Part shown: positions 18,382-27,200 of the stretch, piece after piece | How positions within the stretch are numbered: the first letter of the stretch is position 1 | Layout of the letters: every line of letters starts with the position of its first letter | DNA from: Tolypothrix sp. PCC 7712 | GTDB taxonomy: Bacteria > Cyanobacteriota > Cyanobacteriia > Cyanobacteriales > Nostocaceae | DNA length: 64,000 nt | Assembly (NCBI RefSeq): GCF_025860405.1 | Contig: NZ_CP063785.1 | Coordinates: 5,643,390-5,707,389 of the forward strand | Direction: 5' to 3' | Made by a program: the position numbers and the translations under genes | Notes under the pieces: model-generated | What the model was told of the DNA's origin: nothing | Databases searched by the model: none | The model's input: the letters and a program-made list of their open reading frames with translations, nothing else

Positions 18382-19260
18382 TCATCCCCTACTACGGGGG
18401 TAACGCTGCATTAATTCCCGTACTTGTTCCGCATGATAGGAGCTTCTTGTTAAGGGTGAGGAAACTACTTGTAAAAATCCCAGTTCTTCACCGTAGGCTT
18501 GCCAGGCGGCAAATTGTTCTGGGTTAACAAAATCATTGACTTGTAAATGTTTTTGACTGGGTTGGAGATATTGCCCAATCGTTAAGATATCGCAATCTAC
18601 GGCGCGTAGGTCTTGCATAACCTGACGAATTTCGGCATCAGTTTCACCAAGTCCCACCATAATGCCAGATTTTGTGTAGACCCAAGGAGCAAGTTGACGA
18701 GAGCGCGCCAGTAATTCCAAAGTGCGATCGTAGTTACCTTGGGGACGGACACGACGATACAGACGAGGGATGGTTTCTGTATTGTGGTTTAATACTTCGG
18801 GTGCAGCTTGGAGAATTATTTCCAAAGCATTCCAATTACCGCACAAATCTGGAATTAATACCTCAATTGTCGTTTTGGGTGAAACATCCCGAACTGCAGT
18901 GATACATTGCACAAACTGCGATGCACCACCATCAGGTAAATCATCTCGGTTTACAGAGGTGATGACTACATGATTGAGTTGCATCCGGCGCACGGCTTCT
19001 GCCAAACGTGCTGGTTCTGTTGGATCTAAAGGTTTAGGCTTTTTTTCAAAATCGATATCACAGTAGGGACAAGCACGAGTGCAAGCAGGGCCCATAATCA
19101 AAAATGTGGCAGTACCAGCTTGAAAACACTCGCCAATATTCGGACAGGACGCTTCCTCACAAACCGTATTGAGCGCTAAATCCCGCAAAATTTCTTTAAC
19201 GTTCCCAACGCGCTCCCACTGAGGCGCTTTTACCCGCAACCAGTCTGGTTTTACAGTCAC
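18382..19260 (-). CDS. lipA: Lipoyl synthase (radical SAM)
   Basis: Inserts two sulfurs into protein-bound octanoyl groups to make lipoate for pyruvate dehydrogenase and the glycine cleavage system. The 292-residue protein carries the auxiliary cluster motif CEEASCPNIGEC and the radical-SAM cluster motif CTRACPYC, followed by GLGETDAEI and the conserved C-terminal SSPLTRSSYHAEQ. The predicted start is GTG at 19260, directly before the conserved KPDWLRVKAPQ. Cyanobacteria often have two lipA copies; only one is visible here. Confidence 0.97.
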   Translation of the reverse strand: MTVKPDWLRVKAPQWERVGNVKEILRDLALNTVCEEASCPNIGECFQAGTATFLIMGPACTRACPYCDIDFEKKPKPLDPTEPARLAEAVRRMQLNHVVITSVNRDDLPDGGASQFVQCITAVRDVSPKTTIEVLIPDLCGNWNALEIILQAAPEVLNHNTETIPRLYRRVRPQGNYDRTLELLARSRQLAPWVYTKSGIMVGLGETDAEIRQVMQDLRAVDCDILTIGQYLQPSQKHLQVNDFVNPEQFAAWQAYGEELGFLQVVSSPLTRSSYHAEQVRELMQRYPRSRG

Positions 19261-19509
19261 AATCCGTTTTCACTATATATATACAGAGTTATGTTAGCAA
19301 TCTTCCGAGATTTTAGATGAGTTCAGTTTAAAAGAATATTTTCAGGGTACTTCAAAAAATAAATTATTCTGTGCAAGTCGTTGACTGTTGATTGATGACT
19401 GTTGACGGTTCACAATTAACAGTCATCAATCGCTTCGGGAATATTTTTTACTCGGAAGTTCCCCATTCAGGGCGCAACTGCTTGCACCCTTGGGTTTAAA
19501 GATTACTCA

Positions 19510-19860
19510 TCAACCAGGTGGCCATTTCATTTCCCGCCCTCCTAGAATATGTAGGTGTAAATGATAGACAGTTTGGCCGCCATCAGCACCAGAGTTGATG
19601 ACAACTCGATAACCATTTTCTAATCCAGCTTGTTCGGCAACGCGCTTGGCGGTTAATAAAAGATGTCCTAGAAGAGCATGATCCTGAGATTCCGCATCAG
19701 CTAATTTAGCGATCGCCTTTTTGGGAATCACCAAAATATGAACTGGTGCTTGGGGTTGAATGTCTCTGAACGCCAAAGCTAAATCATCTTCATAAACAAT
19801 GTCGGCGGGAATTTCCCGACGAATGATTTTGCTGAAAATCGTCTCTGTGGTTTCACTCAT
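19510..19860 (-). CDS. HIT family nucleotide hydrolase (HinT-like)
   Basis: A 116-residue histidine-triad protein, probably a purine nucleoside phosphoramidase. The active-site motif HLHLHILGG is at about residues 99-107 and the N-terminal FSKIIRREIPADIVYEDD is typical of the HinT branch. It is divergent from yifB, 55 bases apart. The substrate in the cell is not known for most members. The 249 bases between this gene and lipA contain only short imperfect repeats. Confidence 0.94.
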   Translation of the reverse strand: MSETTETIFSKIIRREIPADIVYEDDLALAFRDIQPQAPVHILVIPKKAIAKLADAESQDHALLGHLLLTAKRVAEQAGLENGYRVVINSGADGGQTVYHLHLHILGGREMKWPPG

Positions 19861-19915
19861 GTCATTTTACTTACTCATCTGCTAGAGATTTTAAAGGGTT
19901 ATTGTTAGATAAAAA

Positions 19916-21451
19916 ATGCTTGCTAGAGTCTGGAGTGCATCAATTGTCGGCATCGATGCCATAAAAGTAGGTGTGGAAGTCGATGTATCCGGGGGATTAC
20001 CAGGAATTGTGGTATTGGGTTTACCAGATTCGGCAGTTCAAGAATCCAAAGAACGGGTAAAAGCAACGCTGAAAAATGCGGGTTTTGCTTTTCCGATGCG
20101 GAAGATTGTAATTAACTTGACTCCGGCTGATTTGCGTAAGGAAGGGCCAAGTTTTGATTTGCCTATCAGCGTGGGGATTTTAGCTGCTTCTGAGCAAGTT
20201 AGCGCTGACTTATTAGGTGATTATTTATTCATCGGGGAAGTATCTTTAGATGGTAGCTTGCGTGCTGTGGCTGGTGTTCTCCCCATTGCGGCGACTGCTC
20301 AAAAGATGGGAATTGCTGGTTTAGTTGTGCCTGTAGATAATGCCCAAGAAGCCGCAGTTGTGGAAGGATTAGCGGTTTACGGCTGTAAAAATCTGTTTGA
20401 GGTGGCAGATTTATTAAATAATCCCGCACGGTATAAGCCAGTGCAATTAAATCAAGCTGTAGAGACTGATTACGCTGCATCTTTTGCTGGCAGTATAGAT
20501 TTAAAAGATGTCAAAGGACAAGCTCATGCTCGTCGGGCTTTGGAAATTGCAGCGGCTGGAGGACATAATTTAATTTTTGTTGGGCCTCCTGGTAGTGGAA
20601 AAACCATGCTAGCGCGTCGCTTACCAGGTATTTTACCACCGCTAAGTTTTGCTGAAGCTTTAGAAGTGACTCAAATTCATTCAGTCGCAGGTTTATTAAA
20701 AAATCGCGGTTCCTTAGTACGCGATCGCCCTTTTCGCAGTCCCCATCATTCGGCTTCTGGCCCTTCTTTGGTTGGTGGTGGTAGTTTTCCGCGTCCGGGA
20801 GAAATTTCTTTATCACATAGAGGTATACTTTTCTTGGATGAATTAACAGAATTTAAACGTGATGTTTTAGAATTTCTGCGTCAACCTTTAGAAGATGGCT
20901 ACGTCACCATTTCTCGTACCAAACAATCGGTGATGTTTCCCGCGCAGTTTACCTTAGTGGCGAGTACTAATCCCTGTCCTTGTGGTTACTATGGCGATAC
21001 TATCCAACAATGTACCTGTTCTCCCAGACAAAGGGAACATTATTGGGCAAAGCTTTCTGGGCCATTGCTTGATCGAATCGATTTGCAGGTAGCTGTGAAT
21101 CGCCTCAAACCAGAGGAAATTACCCAACAACCAACAGGCGAAACATCTCAATCCGTAGCCAAACGAGTACAACAAGCACGCGATCGCGCTAGTACCCGCT
21201 TCCAAGGACAACAAAATTTGCGTTGCAATGCCCAAATGCTGAGTCGTCATCTGCAAAAATGGTGTCAGCTAGATGATGCCAGTCGTAATTTATTAGAAGC
21301 CGCAATTAGAAAATTAGGTTTATCAGCCAGAGCAAGCGATCGCATTCTCAAAGTAGCACGCACGATTGCAGATTTAGCTGGCGAGGATGAATTAAAACCT
21401 AATCATGTAGCTGAAGCGATACAGTATCGGACAATTGATCGGATGCAATAG
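19916..21451 (+). CDS. YifB/ComM-family Mg-chelatase-like AAA+ ATPase
   Basis: A 511-residue protein with an N-terminal Lon-protease-like fold (about residues 1-170, containing GLPGIVVLGLPDSAVQESKE), an AAA+ module with Walker A GPPGSGKTMLARRL and Walker B GILFLDELTEF, and a C-terminal Mg-chelatase-like part with a Cys-rich loop NPCPCGYYGD. ComM, the best studied relative, is a helicase that aids branch migration during natural transformation. A similar role here is inferred from the family. The ATG at 19916 directly begins the conserved MLARVWSASIVGIDA. Confidence 0.95.
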   Translation: MLARVWSASIVGIDAIKVGVEVDVSGGLPGIVVLGLPDSAVQESKERVKATLKNAGFAFPMRKIVINLTPADLRKEGPSFDLPISVGILAASEQVSADLLGDYLFIGEVSLDGSLRAVAGVLPIAATAQKMGIAGLVVPVDNAQEAAVVEGLAVYGCKNLFEVADLLNNPARYKPVQLNQAVETDYAASFAGSIDLKDVKGQAHARRALEIAAAGGHNLIFVGPPGSGKTMLARRLPGILPPLSFAEALEVTQIHSVAGLLKNRGSLVRDRPFRSPHHSASGPSLVGGGSFPRPGEISLSHRGILFLDELTEFKRDVLEFLRQPLEDGYVTISRTKQSVMFPAQFTLVASTNPCPCGYYGDTIQQCTCSPRQREHYWAKLSGPLLDRIDLQVAVNRLKPEEITQQPTGETSQSVAKRVQQARDRASTRFQGQQNLRCNAQMLSRHLQKWCQLDDASRNLLEAAIRKLGLSARASDRILKVARTIADLAGEDELKPNHVAEAIQYRTIDRMQ

Positions 21452-21569
21452 TATCGCAGAGAACTAAATGCCGCAAATTATTGGCTGATAAACTCGATTT
21501 GGCGAGATTTTGATTGAAACTATGATTAATGATGTGCGTCATTATTCAAAATGCGCTCATCATTCAACT

Positions 21570-22160
21570 ATGACCAAGAAAAATTTGCTTGGTAACGAAA
21601 TTTTCACATTGGATAATATTCTCACGCCAGAAGAATGCGCTGAGTATATTACTGTAACTGAAAATATTGGTTATACAGATGCTCCGATTACTACGATGCA
21701 AGGTTTTCAAATACGTCCTGACATCCGCAATAATCAGCGTGTAATTTTAGATGTCCCGGAACGAGCTTTAAATTTATGGCAGCGCGTGTCAAATTATATA
21801 CCTAATACTATGGGCAGATGGCAAGCTGTGGGGCTGAATGAGCGTTTTCGTTTCTATCGCTACGATCCAGGTCAAAGGTTTGCGCTTCATCATGATGGTT
21901 CGTATCGGCGACCCAACGGCGAGGAAAGTTTATTGACTTTCATGATTTACCTGAATGAAGGTTTTGAAGGCGGCGCAACCCGGTTTCATCTTCCACGCCG
22001 ATATTATGAACATTTACCTACTATGGATGTTGTTCCTGTTACAGGTATGTCCTTGTGTTTTGTTCATGAACTAGTACATGAAGGCGCTCCTGTAATCCAA
22101 GGACGAAAGTATGTTTTACGCTCAGATGTGATGTACCGTCAACTTTCAAGAGTTTATTGA
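21570..22160 (+). CDS. 2OG-Fe(II) oxygenase, prolyl 4-hydroxylase-like
   Basis: A 196-residue dioxygenase that would use iron and 2-oxoglutarate to hydroxylate an unknown protein or small-molecule substrate. The iron ligands are visible as HHD in ALHHDGSY and a second His in FVHELVHEG; the 2-oxoglutarate-binding Arg is in RKYVLRSDVMYR. I prefer the ATG at 21570 (MTKKNLLGNEIF), because the longer frame from 21510 starts with TTG and adds 20 unconserved-looking residues. No clear ribosome binding site supports either. The gene stands alone, followed by repeats. Confidence 0.86.
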   Translation: MTKKNLLGNEIFTLDNILTPEECAEYITVTENIGYTDAPITTMQGFQIRPDIRNNQRVILDVPERALNLWQRVSNYIPNTMGRWQAVGLNERFRFYRYDPGQRFALHHDGSYRRPNGEESLLTFMIYLNEGFEGGATRFHLPRRYYEHLPTMDVVPVTGMSLCFVHELVHEGAPVIQGRKYVLRSDVMYRQLSRVY

Positions 22161-22168
22161 ATCTCACG

Positions 22169-22279
22169 AAGTAAGTGAGGTACATCATGAGTAATGAGTA
22201 ATGAGTAGGAAATTTACTTATTACTCACTTACTTTTTTCAATTAGTTGCTGTACTTCATAAACATCGAATCTGCCGTAT
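22169..22279. repeat. Dispersed repeat pair, copy 1 (partner near 44138)
   Basis: About 110 bases nearly identical to 44138-44257, differing mainly in the number of GAGTAAT units. Read on the minus strand both end in a short frame with residues RFDVYEVQQLIEKS before a stop, so the repeat may include the tail of a lost gene. It starts 9 bases after the oxygenase stop. Confidence 0.75.
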
Positions 22280-22339
22280 GTCGTAATCACTTCATTAATC
22301 GACATCCAAAAACGCGATCGCACAGTATCTTCAAAGGTG

Positions 22340-22438
22340 ATACCAATTCAAATAATGTTTGCTACACATCAATTATTCTAGAGGGCAAGGCAATGCCTTG
22401 CCCCTACAATCTGTCGTATTCTTTTTTCAAATTGGTAT
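22340..22438. repeat. Inverted-repeat element family A, copy 1 (99 bp)
   Basis: A MITE-like element with ends ATACCAATTCAAA and TTTCAAATTGGTAT and a central palindrome GGGCAAGGCAATGCCTTGCC. Further copies are at about 32304-32403, 43918-44016 and, interrupted, 59192-59487. It appears to cut off the minus-strand frame contained in the preceding repeat. Confidence 0.88.
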
Positions 22439-22514
22439 GATTTTAACAGCATGGGCAATAGCGCAGTCAAGCTAAAGCTATGATGCTAATAGATTCAGTT
22501 GGAGTCTGAAGTTT

Positions 22515-22880
22515 ATGGAAAGCAACCCTTTAGGAACATCACAGGCTGCAAATATCAAGGTCAATATTGTGCTGGAAACTAAAGAAGATGGTAGTGCAGT
22601 TGCATCTATTTTGGAACTTCCACAGTATCGTGTTGAAGCAGCAAATCGTGAACAAGCACTCTCAATGCTGGAACAGCTTGTAGTTCAACGGATAAATAAA
22701 GTTGAAATCATTCCGATGGAAATTAAATTACCTCAAGTTGAACCATCTCAAAGACCTTGGATGAAATTTGCTGGAGTATTCAAAGATGATCCAGACTTTG
22801 ACGCAGTTCAGCAGTATATTCAAGAGTATCGCCAAGAAGTAGATGCAGCTGATTCTGATACACAGAGGGAAGTAAGTTGA
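22515..22880 (+). CDS. Probable antitoxin of a PIN-type toxin-antitoxin pair
   Basis: A 121-residue protein with a beta-rich N-terminal part (NIKVNIVLETKEDGSAVASIL) resembling HicB- or type II-antitoxin-like small domains, and an acidic C-terminal tail (about 85-121: FKDDPDFDAVQQYIQEYRQEV) likely to bind the toxin. A GGAG sequence lies about 11 bases before the ATG. Its stop codon overlaps the TTG start of the PIN gene by 4 bases, the classic coupling of antitoxin and toxin. I do not recognise a DNA-binding motif with certainty, so the antitoxin role rests mostly on context. Confidence 0.75.
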   Translation: MESNPLGTSQAANIKVNIVLETKEDGSAVASILELPQYRVEAANREQALSMLEQLVVQRINKVEIIPMEIKLPQVEPSQRPWMKFAGVFKDDPDFDAVQQYIQEYRQEVDAADSDTQREVS

Positions 22881-23293
22881 GTCTCTGGATTCTCGATACT
22901 GATAGTGTTTCTCTTTTTCAAAGGGGAAATTTAGAAATCGCTCGTCATTTAAACAGCGTTGATGCTAGCGAAATCGCAATTACAATTATCACTGTCGAAG
23001 AACAAATTCGAGGAAGATTTCAAGTTATTCGACGAGCTAATGCTAATGATTTAGTTTCGGCTTACGAAAAATTACAAATAACTTTTGATAGTTTAAAAAG
23101 CTTCAATGTTTTAAAATTTACTGCTGAAGCACAAGAATTATACACAAATTTAATCCTACAAAAAATCAAAGTTGGTCGGCAAGATTTACGCATTGCCGCG
23201 ATCGCACTTTCTGTAAATGGAATTTTGGTAACAAGAAACCATCGGGACTTTTCTCAAGTACCCAATTTAGTTTTGGAAAATTGGACTGTGTAA
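22877..23293 (+). CDS. PIN-domain ribonuclease toxin (VapC-like)
   Basis: A 138-residue PIN domain, expected to cleave RNA and arrest growth when the antitoxin is lost. The acidic metal-binding residues are visible: D in WILDTDSVS (start), E in TIITVEEQIRG (about 46), D in VGRQDLRIAAIAL (about 104) and D in TRNHRDFSQVPNL (about 122). The start is a TTG that overlaps the upstream TGA as TTGA; a better in-frame ATG is absent, and translational coupling would explain the weak start. Close relatives occur in many copies in filamentous cyanobacteria. Confidence 0.9.
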   Translation: MSLWILDTDSVSLFQRGNLEIARHLNSVDASEIAITIITVEEQIRGRFQVIRRANANDLVSAYEKLQITFDSLKSFNVLKFTAEAQELYTNLILQKIKVGRQDLRIAAIALSVNGILVTRNHRDFSQVPNLVLENWTV

Positions 23294-23365
23294 AGCAATT
23301 TTTAATTCTGCTGCTTCCTCTTCTCCCCAATCCCCAAGAGTTCTGTAATTTTGAATTTTGAATTT

Positions 23366-23512
23366 TGCGTACTCCTGCGGAGAAGCAAGCTACGCGTAGC
23401 GTGTCGTTGGCGCAGCCTCTCGTAGAGAAGACAAAAGTTGCGTGCGGGGGTTCCCCCCGTTGAGGAGGCAGTGCGTTGGGCGGGTTCCCCGACTTGTAGC
23501 AACTGCCGTCAA
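23366..23512. repeat. Composite GC-rich palindromic repeat
   Basis: Contains AAGCAAGCTACGCGTAGCGT and GTGCGTTGGCGG-type segments that recur at about 29838-29935 and 59576-59670. Several small hairpins such as GGGGGTTCCCCCC are visible. It is a dispersed non-coding repeat after the toxin gene. Confidence 0.7.
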
Positions 23513-23552
23513 ACTTTTCAAGACGAATTTTGAATTGATTTGTCCCCAATCC

Positions 23553-23939
23553 CTAACTATCCAAACTCCAACCTAAAGCTGTAGCGATTTGTCCAGCCAA
23601 TTCTAGGGGATTGAAAGGTTTAGCGATCGCAGTTGCCATTCCCATTTGAGCATAGCGGCGGCGATCGGCGGCTTGGATTTTGGCTGTTAATAAAATTACG
23701 GGAATCTCTTTGGTGGCTGGATTGGCTTGGAGTTTTTCAAAGGTAGTTATGCCATCCATATCAGGCATCATGACATCTAAAAGGATGGCATCTGGTTGCC
23801 AAGCTTCGGCTTTCATGATGCCGTCTTTACCAGAGCTTACCGTCATCACTTCCCAACGGGCAACGGTTTCCAAGCAAATTTTGGCAACTTCTTGAATGTA
23901 CTCTTCGTTATCAACTACTAAAATTCGTTTTGTTGTCAT
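23553..23939 (-). CDS. Single-domain response regulator (CheY-like)
   Basis: A 128-residue receiver domain without an output domain. Phosphorylation site is D in AILLDVMMPDMDG (about residue 53), with the acidic pair in VVDNEEY and the conserved Lys in AIAKPFNP. The second residue pair is DN rather than DD. The start at 23939 (MTTKRILVVDN) is preferred; 30 extra upstream in-frame codons have no family support. It lies downstream of the giant hybrid kinase on the same strand, separated by an inserted repeat element, so it may be the kinase's diffusible partner. Confidence 0.93.
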   Translation of the reverse strand: MTTKRILVVDNEEYIQEVAKICLETVARWEVMTVSSGKDGIMKAEAWQPDAILLDVMMPDMDGITTFEKLQANPATKEIPVILLTAKIQAADRRRYAQMGMATAIAKPFNPLELAGQIATALGWSLDS

Positions 23940-24004
23940 CTTGTCAATGAATTGTGGATTTGAGATTTTTGCTAGTTGAAACTGCGTTGGCTGGGAAATT
24001 AGAC

Positions 24005-24249
24005 AGGACTTACGCAACTGGTACACCAATCTTTTGGTTTAAGAGTCAACAGTCAAGGGTCAAGGGTCAAAAATTCAGGTTTTTTGGACTTTGGACTTTT
24101 GAACGCCAGTTCACTCAACGGAGGGAACCTCCCTTCGGGTTCGCCAGTCGCCTACGGAGGGAAACCCTCCTGCAGCGCTGGTCTCACCGCACGTGACTGG
24201 CTCCCCTTGACAGCCTCAACGAAAAAAATGTGACACTTGCGTAAGTCCT
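24005..24249. repeat. Inverted-repeat element family D (245 bp)
   Basis: Ends AGGACTTACGCAA and TTGCGTAAGTCCT form perfect 13-base terminal inverted repeats. Flanks ATTAGAC (23998-24004) and ATTAGAT (24250-24256) look like a 6-7 base target duplication. Internal hairpins GGAGGGAACCTCCC and GGAGGGAAACCCTCC are present, with no transposase. It sits between two signalling genes. Confidence 0.88.
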
Positions 24250-24256
24250 ATTAGAT

Positions 24257-27200
24257 TTAAAATTGCTCTCCTTGTTGTTTATTGTGTGTAATTCGCTGTA
24301 GTAATTCCATTACCCGTTGTTCAAATTCTTGGGTGGTGACACGTCCTTTGGTTAAAAATTCAGTATGTCCTAATTTCAGGCGATCGCGTTCTGATTCGTC
24401 TAAGTCTGTGGCGGAGTAAACTAGCACAGGGGTGCTACATAGTTGATTGTGTTTCTGTAGCCAATCGACAACGGCAAAACCGTCGCTTTCTGGCAAAATT
24501 AAGTCGAGAATTAGTAAGTCGGGGTTGACTTGTTGACTGAGGCGGATGGCTTCTCTGCCAGTTTTGGCGAGGTAGGTGTCAATATCATGCCTTTCAAATA
24601 GGGTTATGAGTAGTTGCGCTAAGTCGTTGTCGTCTTCCACAATCAGAATTTTGACTCGCTTAGAAGCTGTTGCTACTACTTGTCTCAGTGATTTTAACAG
24701 GTTACTTTCTTGGAATGGTTTACTCACCCAATCCACAAAGTCGGTGTTGGGTTGACTATTACTACTTTGTTTGTAAACACTACAAATCACAATCGGAATA
24801 TCTTTGGTATCAGCTCGCTCTTTTAATACTGCCATTGTTTCCCAGCCATTCATTCCTGGCATGAGTAAATCTAATAAAATTACGTCGGGATTTTGGCTGG
24901 CGGCGGCGGCGATCGCTTCTTGGCCGTTGGCTACTGTAACGACTTGATATCCGCCTTTTTTGAGTACGGTTTGTAATTCCTGACTAATTGCTGGGTCATC
25001 ATCGCACACTAATACTAGGGGTGAGTGCTGAGTCATGTATCCGGATTCGGGTGCGATCGCATTTACCGTTTCAGGTATTTGCCGATCTGAAAGAATTGGC
25101 AGGGTAAAGTAAAAAGTACTACCTTCATCTAAAATACTTTCTACCCAAATTCGCCCGCTATGCTGTTGCACAATACTTTTACAAATGGCTAAACCTAAAC
25201 CTGTACCATCATGGTTGCGGGAATCGGAGGAATCCACTTGTTGAAAGCGCTCAAAGATGCTATCGAGTTTGTTGGCGGGAATCCCGCGCCCGGTATCTTT
25301 GACGGCGAATACTACTTCATTGCCTTGGGTTTTGGCTGTCAAGCACACAGTTTCTCCGGTATGGGAGAATTTAATGGCGTTACTCAGCAAATTAGTTAAG
25401 GTTTGCACAATCCTGTCGGGATCTGCCCAGAGTTGGATTGATACGTCAGCAATAGAAAGCTGCACCCCGAGTTTATCTGCTAGGGGCTGGATGACATTGA
25501 CGGCGGATTTAATCAAATCTGCCACATTACAGATTTCCCGTTCCATTTTCACCCTACCAGACTCGATGCGCTCAATGTCTAAGATGTCATTGATCAGGCG
25601 GACTAGGCGCTCAGTACTATCTGTAGCAATTTGCAGCAGGCGTTTTCCCTGTTCTGAGTCGGCTGGGAGTAAACCACTAACTAACATTCCTAGGGAGCCG
25701 TGAATAGAAGTCAGGGGGGTGCGGAGTTCGTGACTGACGACGGAGACAAACTCGTCTTTCATCCGCTCCACTAGTTTGCGTTCTGTAATATCCCGGAGGA
25801 TAACAGTATAATAAACATCTCCACCAATATTTAATTTAGAAATCGAAGCTTCTGCCGGAAATTCTGTGCCATCCCGACGCATACCATAGATTTCTCGGCG
25901 TTCACCCATTCTCCGGGCGGGGCTGGGAGATTTGCCAAAGTCGCCGACATGGTGACGATGGGCTGAGGCAAAGCGTAATGGTAAGAGTATATCTAACTGC
26001 TGCCCCATCACTTCTTCGGCTTTATAACCAAAAATCTTCTCTGCACCTTGGTTAAATAAGGTAATTTTTTGGGTAGCATCGATGGAAATAATCGCATCAT
26101 CAGCAATATCTAAAATGCGGGCAAATTTCGCCTGGGAGATGCGTAGTTGTTCTTGGATGGACTGACGTTCGTCGAGTTCTGTTTGTAATTTCAGATTCAG
26201 ACTAATTAACTCCGCCGTCCGTTCTGCTACTCTTAATTCCAATTCATTGTTGACTTGATGTAATAATGCTTCTGTTTGTTTACGGACAGTGATATCACGG
26301 GCGACAACTTGCGATGCGGGTTGATTTTGGTAGGTAAAAGCAGCGGCGGCGATTTCTAGGGCGATCGCTTGGCCATCTAAACGCAAAAATTGGGCTTCTT
26401 CCAGGGTAACTGGCTGTGTAGAGTTTTTTAGCAGTTGCAGCTTTTCCCGCACTGCTGGCTGAGAATGGGGATGAACTAACTCTAATACCTGTTTACCGAG
26501 TAATTCTAGCGGTTGGGTAGCACCAAATAACTGCACGGCGGCGCTGTTGACAAAGACAAAATTACCTTGACTTTCAATAAAAATTGCTTCTGGGCAAAGT
26601 TCTACTAGCTGTTGGTAACTTTGCTGACTTTGTTGTAATGCGGCTTCGGCAATTTGGCGATCGCGCTGATTGCGTAGTGCCATCATCCCGTAAGCTAGGT
26701 CTATGGCTAGGGCTTCTAAAAGTTTCACCTCATCAGCATCAAAAGCATCTGGTTCAGTGGCGTAGATATTCAATGCACCCAAAACTTGCCCATCGGCTGT
26801 TAAAGGTAAAGCAATCGATGCAGCATAGCCTTGCTTAATCGCCTGACACCGCCAAATCTCATAATGAGGGTCAGTTAATATATTTTGAATAATACAGGTT
26901 TCTCCTGTGCGAATCGCTGTCCCGACTGGCCCCAAACCTGCGGGATTATCTGCCCAATTGAGGTTAAGCGATTGCAAATATCCATCTTCGTAACCAGCTT
27001 GGGCGACTGGACTAATGGTGCTTTGAACATCATGTTCTGCTAAACCTACCCAAGCTAAACGATAATTGCCAACTTCGACAATCATTTGGCAAATTCTTTG
27101 CAGCAAATCTAACTCGTCTTTGGCGCGTACCAATACCTGACTGCAATTAGTTAAAGCTTGCAGTGTGCGATTTACCCGGCGAATTTCGATTTCTGCTTGT

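Noticed and set aside
22246..22440. 64-residue plus-strand frame
   Set aside because: Made of the dispersed repeat and the family A element; the opposite strand looks like the older coding remnant.
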